Numbered from the stretch's first letter, positions 56,332 through 64,000 are shown. The stretch is DNA of 64,000 bases from Pseudoalteromonas prydzensis (GCF_011050055.1 NZ_DRGM01000037.1:41399-105398); one strand, 5' to 3'. Program-made: numbers and translations. The notes: generated by a model from the sequence alone, not told the origin.

Positions 56332-58449
56332 TTAGTTTACTGACGGCTTTGAGTAGTCAAAACTATAATCACTTAATACATTCCAACGAGTTCGATATTG
56401 CTCAGGTGCTTCGAGAATAAACTCTTTCCACATGTCTTTTGCCTGCATATAAAAAGGGATTATTTCGGTTTCATCTCCAAAACTATAAAGTAATGAAATC
56501 AAAACAGAGGTCACATATAACGCTTCCCCTTCAAGTAACAAATACAAATGGGTATACCTAGGGTGGCTCTTGAAAGAAAATAAGTAACGTAAACTTTTAA
56601 GTAGTTGCTCAAGTGCGTCAGAGCGGTTTGTAATATTAGTATTGAGGATTTCTGCAATCGTATTACAAATTTGGCTAAACTCATCAAAATCTAAATAGTC
56701 TTCTAGCTTTGTATTTTTACCCAGCTCTTCAAATGACTCGTTTTTGATATAGTTAATAACATCACTTTTTGAAAGGCTATGTTCGCCCAATAAAATATCC
56801 TCAGAGTGAAGTGGCAAACTACCTCTAACCGCAGTGCCATCACTGCAGTTAAAGCACATTAAGCCAGTATCTGCTTTCGACTCTAAGAAACGCTCCATCT
56901 GTACTTTACCTGTGTGCATAAAGTGATCGGTAATAACCTGTCCTCCAAAATTTCCCTGCACGATCAACTCGCCACCCATTTTTAAAGGAGCATGGATTGT
57001 TTTCCCCTCCCCTGAGTAGTAATAACTTCCTTTTGAGTGATGGTGATTAGGGTCTTTATAGCCATTATCAGCACCAAATAAATATATGTTTTTAAATTCC
57101 ATACTGCCAAAAAAGCTAAGGGCTGTATTACCAACTAAAGGGTTACTATAACCAATTGTAGATGTAATCTTCCACTTTTTCAAAAACTCAGTAATGTGGA
57201 ATAAAGATGTTCCAGCTTCATTTCCTTTTAAAGCAACTCCACACCAACCAAATAAATCCAGCACCCCTGGATACATAACATTTAATACGAGTAGATTAAT
57301 ATTCTTTCGAATATCGGCTGGAACAAAAGCTGTCAAAAAGTCTTCTGTTGCTTTAGTTCTTTCAAGGGCGACATGAAAATCAGGAATAATATTATGCTTT
57401 AATAATGCTGTTGTTGCAGAGTTACATCCGACAATGATAGCTTTGTTTTGTAAGCTTTTAATCACTTCAATGTCTTTATCTAACGACGGTCCGTTTGCGA
57501 CGATAAAAATAGGAAAGTCACTTACGGATTTATCTGGATCATTGTTAGGGTTAAGTATATTAAAGTTTTTATGAGTATTTTCAACTGTATGTGCGATACT
57601 CAGTAAAGCGTCATCAAAAAAGCCCCACCCCATAAAGAACTGATGAAAGTTACCTTTAAACTCAGATATTAACTTGTTTACAGCCTGAGATGGGTAGTGC
57701 TGGAAAAACAAAGCTGAGGCAACACTAAATGCGCCAATGTCATTGGCTCGATTATAAAGTGCTTCATACATTTCAGACTCAGGAACGCCAATAGAAAAAT
57801 ATAAAAAACTTCCAGCTTCATCTATTTTTTTAAAGAATTTACCCCAGTCAAATGTAAAAAGGCTTGCAAAAAAGTAATCTTCATTAGGCTCAAAAATACT
57901 TATATAAGAAGCGTTAAACGTATCAAAAAAATTTTCTAAATAATAACCAAGGCCGACACCAAAAATAATAGCGCTAGGAATAGACTTATCTACTTTAGTA
58001 TTACTTTCTAGCGCTCTAGCTGCGTCATTATACACACCACCAATACTTTTCATTAAATCTATATGGACAAAGTTTGTCTCGTTTGAAATAAGCTCGAGCT
58101 TGCTATGATCAACCCGACCTATAATTGGGTTATTAAGCATCTTTTCAAGTTGTCTTCTAGATTGCTGGACTGGATCATTACTATATATTGGCACTCCTGT
58201 GTCATAATCTACAAGATTTGCAGTGCCATTTTCATTAAGAAATAAGTTAAAATTTGAACTGGGTCGATGATTTGAAAACTTATTTGCAATTTCAGGAAAA
58301 AAATTACTAAATGCTACAATGTTGCTTTCAAATAAAGTATTGGCTTGCTCAGCAAAACTAATTTCTTGTAGTTCTTTCTCAGAAATTGATTGAAGCTTTT
58401 TTCCTATTTCATCCAAAGAACTTTCATTGTCAGTATTATTTAGAGGCAT
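56332..58449 (-). CDS. maf: Motility accessory factor Maf (flagellin glycosyltransferase, DUF115)
   Basis: Putative enzyme that transfers the CMP-activated nonulosonic acid to Ser/Thr of flagellin. The 705 residues include the DUF115 (MptE-like) core with FIVANGPSLDKDIEVIKSLQNKAIIVGCNSATTALLKHNIIPDFHVALE. This is flanked by an N-terminal Rossmann-like part (SAIIFGVGLGYYLENFF) and a helical C-terminus. It lies in the fliD-fliS operon, where the acceptor's chaperone is made. The overlap with the fliT-like gene is 14 bases. Confidence 0.9.
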   Translation of the reverse strand: MPLNNTDNESSLDEIGKKLQSISEKELQEISFAEQANTLFESNIVAFSNFFPEIANKFSNHRPSSNFNLFLNENGTANLVDYDTGVPIYSNDPVQQSRRQLEKMLNNPIIGRVDHSKLELISNETNFVHIDLMKSIGGVYNDAARALESNTKVDKSIPSAIIFGVGLGYYLENFFDTFNASYISIFEPNEDYFFASLFTFDWGKFFKKIDEAGSFLYFSIGVPESEMYEALYNRANDIGAFSVASALFFQHYPSQAVNKLISEFKGNFHQFFMGWGFFDDALLSIAHTVENTHKNFNILNPNNDPDKSVSDFPIFIVANGPSLDKDIEVIKSLQNKAIIVGCNSATTALLKHNIIPDFHVALERTKATEDFLTAFVPADIRKNINLLVLNVMYPGVLDLFGWCGVALKGNEAGTSLFHITEFLKKWKITSTIGYSNPLVGNTALSFFGSMEFKNIYLFGADNGYKDPNHHHSKGSYYYSGEGKTIHAPLKMGGELIVQGNFGGQVITDHFMHTGKVQMERFLESKADTGLMCFNCSDGTAVRGSLPLHSEDILLGEHSLSKSDVINYIKNESFEELGKNTKLEDYLDFDEFSQICNTIAEILNTNITNRSDALEQLLKSLRYLFSFKSHPRYTHLYLLLEGEALYVTSVLISLLYSFGDETEIIPFYMQAKDMWKEFILEAPEQYRTRWNVLSDYSFDYSKPSVN

Positions 58450-58744
58450 TTTGATACTTCTTCAAATTAATTTTATTTTTATTAAACTTTGCTATTTCTT
58501 TCTGCAAAGTGAGTCTACTCGTTTCAACATTACTAATTAGAGTTTGATGTTTGTGCAGCAACTCACTAAATCTGCTAACCTCACTCGAAGCGTAATTATC
58601 ACTAAGCTCTTGGGCAAATTTCAACTTAAACTCACTATCAATAGATAGTGCTGACTCGAAGTCTTCATCATTAATGGCTTTCTTTAATGAGACCAAAAGA
58701 GCTTCAAAACTATCATCCAACACGAGCATCTGTGCCATTTTCAT
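58436..58744 (-). CDS. FliT-like small flagellar chaperone
   Basis: An all-helical protein of about 100 residues, rich in Lys, Glu and Leu, with no other recognisable motif. It sits directly after fliS, where FliT-type chaperones for FliD are expected. Three in-frame ATG codons (58744, 58738, 58729) overlap the end of fliS and none has a clear ribosome binding site. The exact start is open and translation is probably coupled. The name rests on size, helix content and position. Confidence 0.65.
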   Translation of the reverse strand: MKMAQMLVLDDSFEALLVSLKKAINDEDFESALSIDSEFKLKFAQELSDNYASSEVSRFSELLHKHQTLISNVETSRLTLQKEIAKFNKNKINLKKYQNASK

Positions 58745-59141
58745 TTAACGTTTTTTCTCTTACGTCATGTGGAATTGTATCCCACGCTGATTTTATTTCT
58801 TTTAATAAGTTTGATACTTCGTCAACAATTGCAGGATCATTTTTTATTGTTGCATCAACTAAGCGATCTATCATATAAGAATAAAGTGCATATAAATTAT
58901 CAGTCACTTCACCACCAACTTTAAAATCTAAACAGCTTCTTAAGGCTTCAATAATAGCAGTCGCTTTAGATAAATGTTCAGCCTTCGCTTCCATGTGTTT
59001 TCTCTCAATAGCAACTTTAGACATCACCATTTTTTCAATCGCACCCGCCATTAACATTTGAATTATTTCATAGCGATCAGCACCGGCAACACGGGTCTTG
59101 AGTGCTTCTTTCTGATAATTTTTTACTTTGGCGTTATACAT
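58713..59141 (-). CDS. fliS: Flagellin export chaperone FliS
   Basis: Cytoplasmic chaperone that stops flagellin polymerising before export. The 142-residue helical bundle has the family core RYEIIQMLMAGAIEKMVMSKVAI, IIEALRSCLDF and NLYALYSYMIDRLVDAT. AAGGG precedes the ATG. It follows fliD by 28 bases. Confidence 0.95.
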   Translation of the reverse strand: MYNAKVKNYQKEALKTRVAGADRYEIIQMLMAGAIEKMVMSKVAIERKHMEAKAEHLSKATAIIEALRSCLDFKVGGEVTDNLYALYSYMIDRLVDATIKNDPAIVDEVSNLLKEIKSAWDTIPHDVREKTLNENGTDARVG

Positions 59142-59169
59142 ATTAAAACCCTTTTAAATCAAAATTCAT

Positions 59170-60576
59170 TTATGATTTGTTTCTTGTAAATCCAGGTAAG
59201 CTCGCAAGCTGCGCTCCTAAGTACTGTTGTGTTGATTGCATTTGCGCCAGTAACACATCTAAACCCGCATATTGCTTTCTAAGCCTACTTTCTAATTCGG
59301 TCATTCTAAATTCATGCTTTAGCACATCATCTTCTAAATCAGTGACCTGTGTATTTAAATTATCTTCTCTTTGCTTTAAAATGCCTTTTGAACTTACGTA
59401 ATTATCTAAAAAAGATTCGAACTGTTTAGCAACACCATTTTCACCAGCAAAAGCCTTGCCGATATCATCAAAATTTTCATCCATTGCTGTATTTAAACTG
59501 CGGACTAAAGTTGATTTTTCTAGATAACCTTTCTTATCAACACCCAAGCCAATATCGAAAATACTTGTGAAAGGCCCTGCATCCGTTAAATTTGTAGAAA
59601 GCATATTGACCATTTGCGAGCTCAAAGTACGAATGGTTGCATCGCTATTTAAAGGTTTACCGACTCTCGATTGCAGACCTAACTGCCCTATAGCATTGTT
59701 ATAATTAGCAATAAATTCATCAATTAATGTTGTAACGCTCTCACGGTCATAGCTAACAGCCAACTTTGCCGTCTCTCCATCAACGCTTTGTCGTTTAGCG
59801 GTGATCGTCATATCTTGTACAGCATCTTTAAACGTATTGGTGTCATTGGTAATCTCAATACCATCAACTTTAATTACTGCGCTTTTTGCTTTGTTATCAT
59901 CAGATATACCAATACCACCGCTATCAGGAGGTCCACCATTAGCATCAGTAGATACATTATCAAGCTCAGCATTATCATTGGTGATTACCAAGTCATTACC
60001 AGAGCCACTCACGCTCGAAGTAAGAACCAACTTTGACTCTGTACCAGTATTTATTATATTTGCTGTTACACCAAAATTATCATCCGAGTCATTAATTGCG
60101 TTACGTAAATCAGCTAATGTCGCACCTGCATCGAGAGTTAGATCAAAGCTTTTGTCTCCAGCAGCAAATGACAAGGTGCCTCCAGAAGCAGTAACCACAT
60201 CATCCGTTGACGTAAAACCCGTCTTTGATGTCGCGCGACTGCCTTGAGCAACTTCTAATACTTCGATTTTAAAGTTGCCAGGAGTGATATCTTTTGTTGG
60301 GGTAACTGAGACGAGATCACCGTCATCACTTGTTGGTTGAGTGATATTAGCAATACGTTTATTAAAATTATCAGGATCTGCTAGCTTTTTTATTGTGTCT
60401 TGTAGCTTTGATAACGCAGACTTGATCTCTCCGATTGAAGATATTTCAACCTCTAGTGACTTGTCTTTTTTTGCAAAAGCATTCATTTTTGGAACATTTT
60501 CGGCATCAACAGTTGCTTGAATAATACTTTCAAGGTCCAACCCAGATCCAATACCTGCGGATGTTATAAGTGGCAT
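59170..60576 (-). CDS. fliD: Flagellar filament cap protein FliD
   Basis: Cap (HAP2) at the filament tip that folds incoming flagellin. The N-terminal PLITSAGIGSGLDLESII and the C-terminal coiled coil (about 385-450; VTDLEDDVLKHEFRMTELESRLRKQYAGLDVLLAQMQ) are the conserved ends. The middle domain is variable. It is 468 residues and preceded by GGAGAGAGG. Confidence 0.96.
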   Translation of the reverse strand: MPLITSAGIGSGLDLESIIQATVDAENVPKMNAFAKKDKSLEVEISSIGEIKSALSKLQDTIKKLADPDNFNKRIANITQPTSDDGDLVSVTPTKDITPGNFKIEVLEVAQGSRATSKTGFTSTDDVVTASGGTLSFAAGDKSFDLTLDAGATLADLRNAINDSDDNFGVTANIINTGTESKLVLTSSVSGSGNDLVITNDNAELDNVSTDANGGPPDSGGIGISDDNKAKSAVIKVDGIEITNDTNTFKDAVQDMTITAKRQSVDGETAKLAVSYDRESVTTLIDEFIANYNNAIGQLGLQSRVGKPLNSDATIRTLSSQMVNMLSTNLTDAGPFTSIFDIGLGVDKKGYLEKSTLVRSLNTAMDENFDDIGKAFAGENGVAKQFESFLDNYVSSKGILKQREDNLNTQVTDLEDDVLKHEFRMTELESRLRKQYAGLDVLLAQMQSTQQYLGAQLASLPGFTRNKS

Positions 60577-60607
60577 ACCTCTCTCCTACTATCTGTTCCA
60601 AAAAATA

Positions 60608-61042
60608 CTATACTGTTTGATTAAATAACAAACCTTTATTGGTAAGTTTATCGGCAAATTCATCCAAAGCTTTAGCAACTTCTCTAAACTCTTCTGTTGG
60701 AATTTCACGAATAACTTCTTCGCTTGTTTTATCAAACACTTTGATAATTGGCGGATCCCCTTGCTCATCAAATTCAAATTTTAAATTTGTAGCCGTCACA
60801 GGAATATATTTATTTAATTTCTCTAAATTTTCTTTCACTTCATCAATCAGTGCTTTTCTTTCACTTTCAGAATCAAGTTGCTGACTATTATCAACAAGTG
60901 CGGGCTCTCTGCCAGCAATTTTTGTACCAGCATTTTCAACAGTTGCTTTTTTACTTGCTTCGTTTAACTCATTTTTATTTGTAAAAGATGAATTAGCGGT
61001 GAAGTTTTCACTCGATTTAATTATTCCACCTAAGTCAGCCAT
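60608..61042 (-). CDS. flaG: Flagellar protein FlaG
   Basis: Small protein linked to filament length and usually found between flagellin and fliD. A variable N-terminus is followed by the conserved FlaG domain (about 68-140) with LEKLNKYIPVTATNLKFEFDEQ and IIKVFDKTSEEVIREIPTEEF. It is 144 residues with AAGGAGAG upstream of the ATG. Confidence 0.94.
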   Translation of the reverse strand: MADLGGIIKSSENFTANSSFTNKNELNEASKKATVENAGTKIAGREPALVDNSQQLDSESERKALIDEVKENLEKLNKYIPVTATNLKFEFDEQGDPPIIKVFDKTSEEVIREIPTEEFREVAKALDEFADKLTNKGLLFNQTV

Positions 61043-61076
61043 AATAGCTCTCCTTCAAAATACAAACAAAGTATAA

Positions 61077-61107
61077 GTCATTATCGAGACAATATCTCAA
61101 TAATGAC
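61077..61107 (-). terminator. Hairpin between flagellin gene and flaG
   Basis: GTCATTAT-T-GAGA and TCTC-G-ATAATGAC form a long stem with a 5-base loop in the 77-base gap. The following minus-strand sequence is only moderately T-rich (TTATACTTTGTTTG). It may partially terminate or protect the abundant flagellin mRNA while allowing some read-through to flaG-fliD. Confidence 0.65.
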
Positions 61108-61119
61108 CTAATTAACCGT

Positions 61120-62088
61120 CTAGCCTAGTAACGATAATGCTACTTGTGGACGCTGGTTTGCTTGACTTAAGATAGATTGACTTGCCTGCTGCAAGATTTG
61201 CATTTTAGTTAAATTAGCTGTCTCAGATGCAAAGTCAGTATCTTGAATACGTGAACGAGCTGCTGACAGGTTTTCAGAAATATTTGATTGGTTACGAATT
61301 GTTGACTGAAAACGGTTTTGCACTGCACCTAGCTCTGCTCGTTTTTTATCTACTACTGCAATAAGTGAATCCATACCTGCTAATACATATTGAGCATTAG
61401 TTTGAGTTGATACACTAATTGAGGTAGCTCTAAACTTGGTATCAAAATCTGAAGTTGCGCCAATTGCTGAACCCGCTATATCAGAAACACCAGCTGCAAG
61501 GGTTGTAAGACCTTTACCTGTCACATTACTTGCTATTCCTGCAATTCCTGACAGTGTAAAACCAGCATTAGCTGACATAGAACCTGTTGCTGAACCACCC
61601 ACATTCTGCATACTAAAACCAATAGTCTGTACTGCATCCGCCCCTACTTGGAATTTAGCATCATAGCTACCATCTAATAAGTTTTGGCCACCAAAGGTAG
61701 TATCTTCTGCTACGCGATTAACTTCTGACATTAATGAACGAATTTCTTCTTGAACAGCAAGGCGGTCCTCATCAGTATTTGAACCATTAGAAGCTTGTTG
61801 AGCCAATGTTCTTACACGCTGGAACATTGATGTTACTTCGTCCAGAGCGCCCTCAGCCGTTTGAGCAAGTGAAATGCCATCATTAGCATTACGATTACCT
61901 TGATTCAAACCATTAACTTGACCAGTTAAGCGATTCGAAATCTGCATACCAGCACTGTCATCTTTTGCACTATTAATGCGTAAGCCTGACGATAGACGTT
62001 GAAAGGATGTATCAAGCTGATTACCAGATTTCATTAACTGGCGCTGTGCGTTCAGTGAACTCACATTAGTATTTACATAGATAGCCAT
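61120..62088 (-). CDS. Flagellin (FliA-dependent copy)
   Basis: Filament protein of 322 residues. N-terminal D0/D1 (NTNVSSLNAQRQLMKSGNQLDTSFQRLSSGLRINSAKDD) and C-terminal D1/D0 (KKRAELGAVQNRFQSTIRNQ, ILQQASQSILSQANQRPQVALSLLG) flank a short Gly/Ala/Ser/Thr-rich centre (about 165-235) that offers Ser/Thr sites for glycosylation. A strong GGAGG lies five bases before the ATG, and a good FliA promoter lies about 100 bases upstream. Confidence 0.97.
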   Translation of the reverse strand: MAIYVNTNVSSLNAQRQLMKSGNQLDTSFQRLSSGLRINSAKDDSAGMQISNRLTGQVNGLNQGNRNANDGISLAQTAEGALDEVTSMFQRVRTLAQQASNGSNTDEDRLAVQEEIRSLMSEVNRVAEDTTFGGQNLLDGSYDAKFQVGADAVQTIGFSMQNVGGSATGSMSANAGFTLSGIAGIASNVTGKGLTTLAAGVSDIAGSAIGATSDFDTKFRATSISVSTQTNAQYVLAGMDSLIAVVDKKRAELGAVQNRFQSTIRNQSNISENLSAARSRIQDTDFASETANLTKMQILQQASQSILSQANQRPQVALSLLG

Positions 62089-62115
62089 ATTAGCCTCCGC
62101 TTTATCATTTTATAA

Positions 62116-62149
62116 CTCAATAACGAGATACCCCTACCCAGTTATTAAG
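62116..62149 (-). promoter_or_regulatory. Leader stem-loop of the 61120-62088 flagellin gene
   Basis: In the predicted leader, CTTAATAAC and GTTATTGAG pair at 8 of 9 positions around a G-rich 16-base loop. It may stabilise or control translation of the flagellin mRNA. Confidence 0.4.
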
Positions 62150-62187
62150 TCGACATAGAGTCCTAGATCTGTAGTTCTCTAAATCAG

Positions 62188-62214
62188 TTATCGTCTGATA
62201 AAGCGAAAGCTTTA
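62188..62214 (-). promoter_or_regulatory. FliA (sigma-28) promoter of a flagellin gene
   Basis: On the minus strand TAAAGCTT (minus-35) and GACGATAA (minus-10) are separated by exactly 11 bases, each seven of eight to the consensus TAAAGTTT-N11-GCCGATAA. The start would be near 62180, giving a leader of about 92 bases. An inverted repeat ATAAAGC...GCTTTAT (62198-62221) overlaps the minus-35. Confidence 0.82.
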
Positions 62215-62250
62215 GCTTTATTTGTAAAATAATTTAACTTTTATTTAATT

Positions 62251-63219
62251 TTAACCTTGTAATAAGCTTAAAGCAGCTTGAGGTCTTTGATTTGCTTGAC
62301 CTAAAATAGTTTGACTAGCTTGTTGTAAAATTTGGTTTTTAGTTAAGTTTGCAGTTTCCATTGCAAAGTCAGCATCTTTGATTCGTGATTTAGCAGCTGA
62401 AAGATTTTCCGAAATATTCGCTTGATTTCGAATCGTTGATTGAAAACGATTTTGCACTGCACCGAGCTCAGCACGCTTTTTATCTACAACAGCAATCATT
62501 GCATCCATACCGGCAAATATTTGCTGTGCATTTGCTTGAGTAGATACACTAATTTCACCAGCTGCCATACTAGTAAAACTTGCACTAGCAGCTGTTACAC
62601 TAGCACTACCGATATTACTAATACCAGCAGCAAGCGTTGACATACTTTTACCAGCCACAGCGGAAGCAATACTCGCAATACCAGACATTGTAAATCCACC
62701 ATCCGCAGACAGTGAATTAACGGTGCCACCTACATCTTGCATGCTAAATCCTATAGTCTGCACAGCATCTGCACCAATTTGAAAACTTGCAGAGTACGTA
62801 CCATCTAGTAAATTTTGCCCACCAAATGTTGTATCAGCAGCAATACGATTAACCTCGTCAGCTAGCTGACGAATTTCTTCTTGGATAGCCAAGCGGTCTT
62901 CATCAGTATTTGAACCATTTGCAGCTTGTTGTGCAAGTGTACGAATACGTTGGAATGTTGAAGTAATTTCATCCATTGCGCCTTCAGCCGTTTGTGCCAG
63001 CGAGATACCATCATTGGCGTTACGATTACCTTGGTTTAAACCTAAGATTTGTGACTGTAAGCGATCAGAAATTTGCAACCCAGCAGCATCATCTGCAGCG
63101 CTGTTAATACGTAAACCTGAAGATAGACGTTTGAATGAAGTATCAAGGTCGCCCCCAGTTCTTTCAAGTTGTCTTTGTGCATTTAATGCACTCACATTTG
63201 TATTTACATATAAAGCCAT
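62251..63219 (-). CDS. Flagellin (sigma-54-dependent copy)
   Basis: A 322-residue flagellin closely similar to its neighbour at both ends (NTNVSALNAQRQLERTGGDLDTSFKRLSSGLRINSA at the N-terminus; SQTILGQANQRPQAALSLLQG at the end) but different in the central Ser/Ala-rich part. It has its own sigma-54 promoter 148 bases upstream and a structured leader. By analogy with Vibrio FlaA this may be the key flagellin, activated by FlrC ahead of the FliA-dependent ones. Confidence 0.97.
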   Translation of the reverse strand: MALYVNTNVSALNAQRQLERTGGDLDTSFKRLSSGLRINSAADDAAGLQISDRLQSQILGLNQGNRNANDGISLAQTAEGAMDEITSTFQRIRTLAQQAANGSNTDEDRLAIQEEIRQLADEVNRIAADTTFGGQNLLDGTYSASFQIGADAVQTIGFSMQDVGGTVNSLSADGGFTMSGIASIASAVAGKSMSTLAAGISNIGSASVTAASASFTSMAAGEISVSTQANAQQIFAGMDAMIAVVDKKRAELGAVQNRFQSTIRNQANISENLSAAKSRIKDADFAMETANLTKNQILQQASQTILGQANQRPQAALSLLQG

Positions 63220-63238
63220 AATAAACTCTCTTCTTATC

Positions 63239-63279
63239 TGTCAAAGTTTAATCACCTTTTAATAAGGTGATATTTGACA
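63239..63279 (-). promoter_or_regulatory. Large dyad in the sigma-54 flagellin leader
   Basis: The inner arms ATCACCTT and AAGGTGAT (8 bases, 5-base loop) lie inside outer arms TGTCAAA and TTTGACA (7 bases). The whole is placed just before the AAGAGAG ribosome binding site. It could act as an RNA structure or a DNA operator; FlrC sites in Vibrio flaA also lie downstream of the promoter. Confidence 0.5.
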
Positions 63280-63366
63280 AAGTGACTCATTACAACGGCA
63301 AACTTTAATTGCCTGGGGCAAAAAACTGCCACTTTGCAGGTTATTTAAAAAACTTAATAAGATTAG

Positions 63367-63383
63367 AGCAAACTTTAGGCCAA
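63367..63383 (-). promoter_or_regulatory. Sigma-54 promoter of a flagellin gene
   Basis: On the minus strand TTGGCCTAAAGTTTGCT has GG-N10-GC spacing with TTGGC and TTTGCT matching the consensus. The predicted start near 63355 gives a leader of about 136 bases. Confidence 0.78.
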
Positions 63384-63426
63384 CTTTTTTATAGTTGCAC
63401 AAAGAATAGTATATTGAGGATACACA

Positions 63427-63453
63427 ATGAAAAAGGCTCCTAAAGAAGCCTTT
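63427..63453 (-). terminator. Rho-independent terminator
   Basis: On the minus strand AAAGGCT and AGCCTTT pair around an 8-base loop and are followed by a T-run. It would end transcripts coming from the right-hand flagellin gene, about 200 bases after its stop, just before the next sigma-54 promoter. Confidence 0.8.
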
Positions 63454-63522
63454 GAAAGATAAGTTTGAGAGCGGGTTAATAAAACACAAACTATGGCATA
63501 ATTTATGCTTTATAATTTATGT

Positions 63523-63627
63523 TCTACAAATGTTAGAACATGACAGATGGATTTTTAAGCCTCCGCTTTGCAATCCTTCTATAGCGCCTTTGTTAATACC
63601 CCATTAGACAAAGGCGCTTTTCTTTAC
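63523..63627 (+). ncRNA. Possible small RNA complementary to a flagellin ribosome binding site
   Basis: A plus-strand unit has a perfect TATAAT (63511-63516, weak minus-35), a small hairpin GTTCTA-N7-TAGAAC, and an 11-base-stem terminator (63583-63618) followed by TTTTCTTT. Since no gene lies on this strand, the terminator suggests a transcript of about 105 bases. Its segment AGCCTCCGCTTT (63558-63569) is perfectly complementary to AAAGCGGAGGCT, the ribosome binding site of the flagellin gene at 61120-62088. It could instead be part of the neighbour's 3' untranslated region read on the other strand. Confidence 0.35.
63583..63625 (+). terminator. Strong plus-strand terminator
   Basis: AGCGCCTTTGT and ACAAAGGCGCT form a perfect 11-base stem with a 14-base loop, followed on the plus strand by TTTTCTTT. 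On the minus strand no T-run follows, so it is oriented against the flagellin genes. Confidence 0.75.
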
Positions 63628-63655
63628 AGTCAATTTTTTGACTCAATTCTTAATA

Positions 63656-64000
63656 TTATCCAAGTAGACTTAATGCAGCCTGTGGACGTTGATTTGCTTG
63701 ACTAAGAATTGTTTGGCTAGCCTGTTGTAGAATCTGCATTTTTGTTAAGTTTGCAGTTTCTTGTGCAAAGTCAGTATCTTTGATACGTGATTTTGCAGCA
63801 CTTAGGTTTTCTGAAATATTTGACTGGTTACGAATCGTTGATTGAAAACGATTTTGTACTGCACCCAGCTCCGCACGTTTTTTATCTACAACAGCAATTA
63901 ATGAATCCATTCCAGCAAGAACATATTGCGCATTACCTTGTGAAGAAACACTAATAGTTGTAGCTCTGAATTGAGTGCTAAAGTCAAAATTACCATCAAC
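63656..64000 (-). CDS. Flagellin, C-terminal part, cut by window edge
   Basis: The reading frame stays open to the last base of the window. The visible 114 residues run from the central domain (DFSTQFRATTISVSSQGNAQYVLAG) through KKRAELGAVQNRFQSTIRNQ to the end QANQRPQAALSLLG. The C-terminal helices are nearly identical to the other two tandem flagellins. The methionine at 63910 is internal, not a start. Confidence 0.95.
   Translation of the reverse strand, partial: VDGNFDFSTQFRATTISVSSQGNAQYVLAGMDSLIAVVDKKRAELGAVQNRFQSTIRNQSNISENLSAAKSRIKDTDFAQETANLTKMQILQQASQTILSQANQRPQAALSLLG

Larger units (their letters stand above)
63220..63655. promoter_or_regulatory. 436-base intergenic region between two flagellin genes
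   Basis: This gap holds, from right to left, a strong plus-strand terminator hairpin, a perfect TATAAT on the plus strand, a minus-strand terminator, a sigma-54 promoter and a large dyad in the flagellin leader. These are listed separately. No protein-coding gene is supported. Confidence 0.7.

Noticed and set aside
63234..63258. An ACAGATAA sequence resembling a FliA minus-10 next to the 62251-63219 flagellin gene
   Set aside because: It lies so close to the ATG that no ribosome binding site would remain in the transcript, and the minus-35 match is poor.
63317..63332. A TGGCA...TTGCC sequence resembling a sigma-54 promoter before a flagellin gene
   Set aside because: GG and GC are only 9 bases apart, one short of the strict spacing. 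It also folds as a hairpin, and a correctly spaced element lies at 63367-63383.
63259..63489. A 76-codon minus-strand frame between flagellin genes
   Set aside because: It spans a terminator, a sigma-54 promoter and a dyad, and looks like chance coding in regulatory DNA.
63910..63912. Taking the methionine at 63910 as the start of a short flagellin fragment gene
   Set aside because: The frame continues upstream with conserved flagellin sequence to the end of the window, so the gene is merely cut by the edge.

Overview
The window is a chromosomal segment of a polar-flagellated marine gammaproteobacterium, most like Pseudoalteromonas or a close Alteromonadales relative. The grounds are an AT-rich genome, a single long flagellar/chemotaxis locus in the Vibrio/Shewanella order, FlhF/FlhG polar placement factors, an FlrA-FlrB-FlrC cascade, MotC/MotD stators and the ParC/ParP array-positioning pair. 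No tRNA, rRNA, CRISPR array or intact insertion sequence was seen.

Layout, left to right. 1-7055 (minus): the start of an exported protein cut by the left edge, then the cytochrome c maturation operon ccmABCDEFGHI, read right to left. 7158-10082 (plus): a FliK-type protein and a stand-alone FlhB C-terminal homologue. 10097-24146 (minus): flhA-flhF-flhG-fliA-cheY-cheZ-cheA-cheB-motC-motD-parC-parP-cheW and a DUF2802 membrane protein, apparently one long operon. 24220-31959 (minus): fliK-fliL-fliM-fliN-fliO-fliP-fliQ-fliR-flhB. 32089-37811 (minus): fliE-fliF-fliG-fliH-fliI-fliJ. 37989-40555: flrB-flrC. 40696-41283 (plus): tag, followed by a 423-base non-coding stretch with an imperfect direct repeat. 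41707-43143: flrA. 43307-44092: a short flagellin-like gene. 44287-47302 (plus): pseB-pseC-aldo/keto reductase. 47299-55717 (minus): nine genes for a pseudaminic-acid-type sugar and its tailoring. 55849-61042 (minus): acetyltransferase, Maf glycosyltransferase, fliT-like, fliS, fliD, flaG. 61120-64000 (minus): three flagellin genes, the last cut by the right edge.

How it works together: FlrA, FlrB/FlrC, sigma-54 and FliA form a timed cascade, and its promoter classes can be read in the DNA. GG-N10-GC sigma-54 promoters precede flrB, fliE, flhA, fliK and one flagellin gene. FliA-type promoters precede a second flagellin gene and the glycosylation operon. Fourteen-base dyads resembling FleQ/FlrA boxes lie near flrB, fliE, flhA, flrA and pseB, but were not seen near fliK or the flagellin genes. 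The sugar genes make an activated nonulosonic acid that Maf would attach to flagellin before FliS-chaperoned export.

The least explained parts are the nonulosonate tailoring genes (47299-55717), a possible small RNA between two flagellin genes that is complementary to a flagellin ribosome binding site, a terminator-like hairpin in the fliK leader, and the FliK/FlhB-like pair beside ccm.
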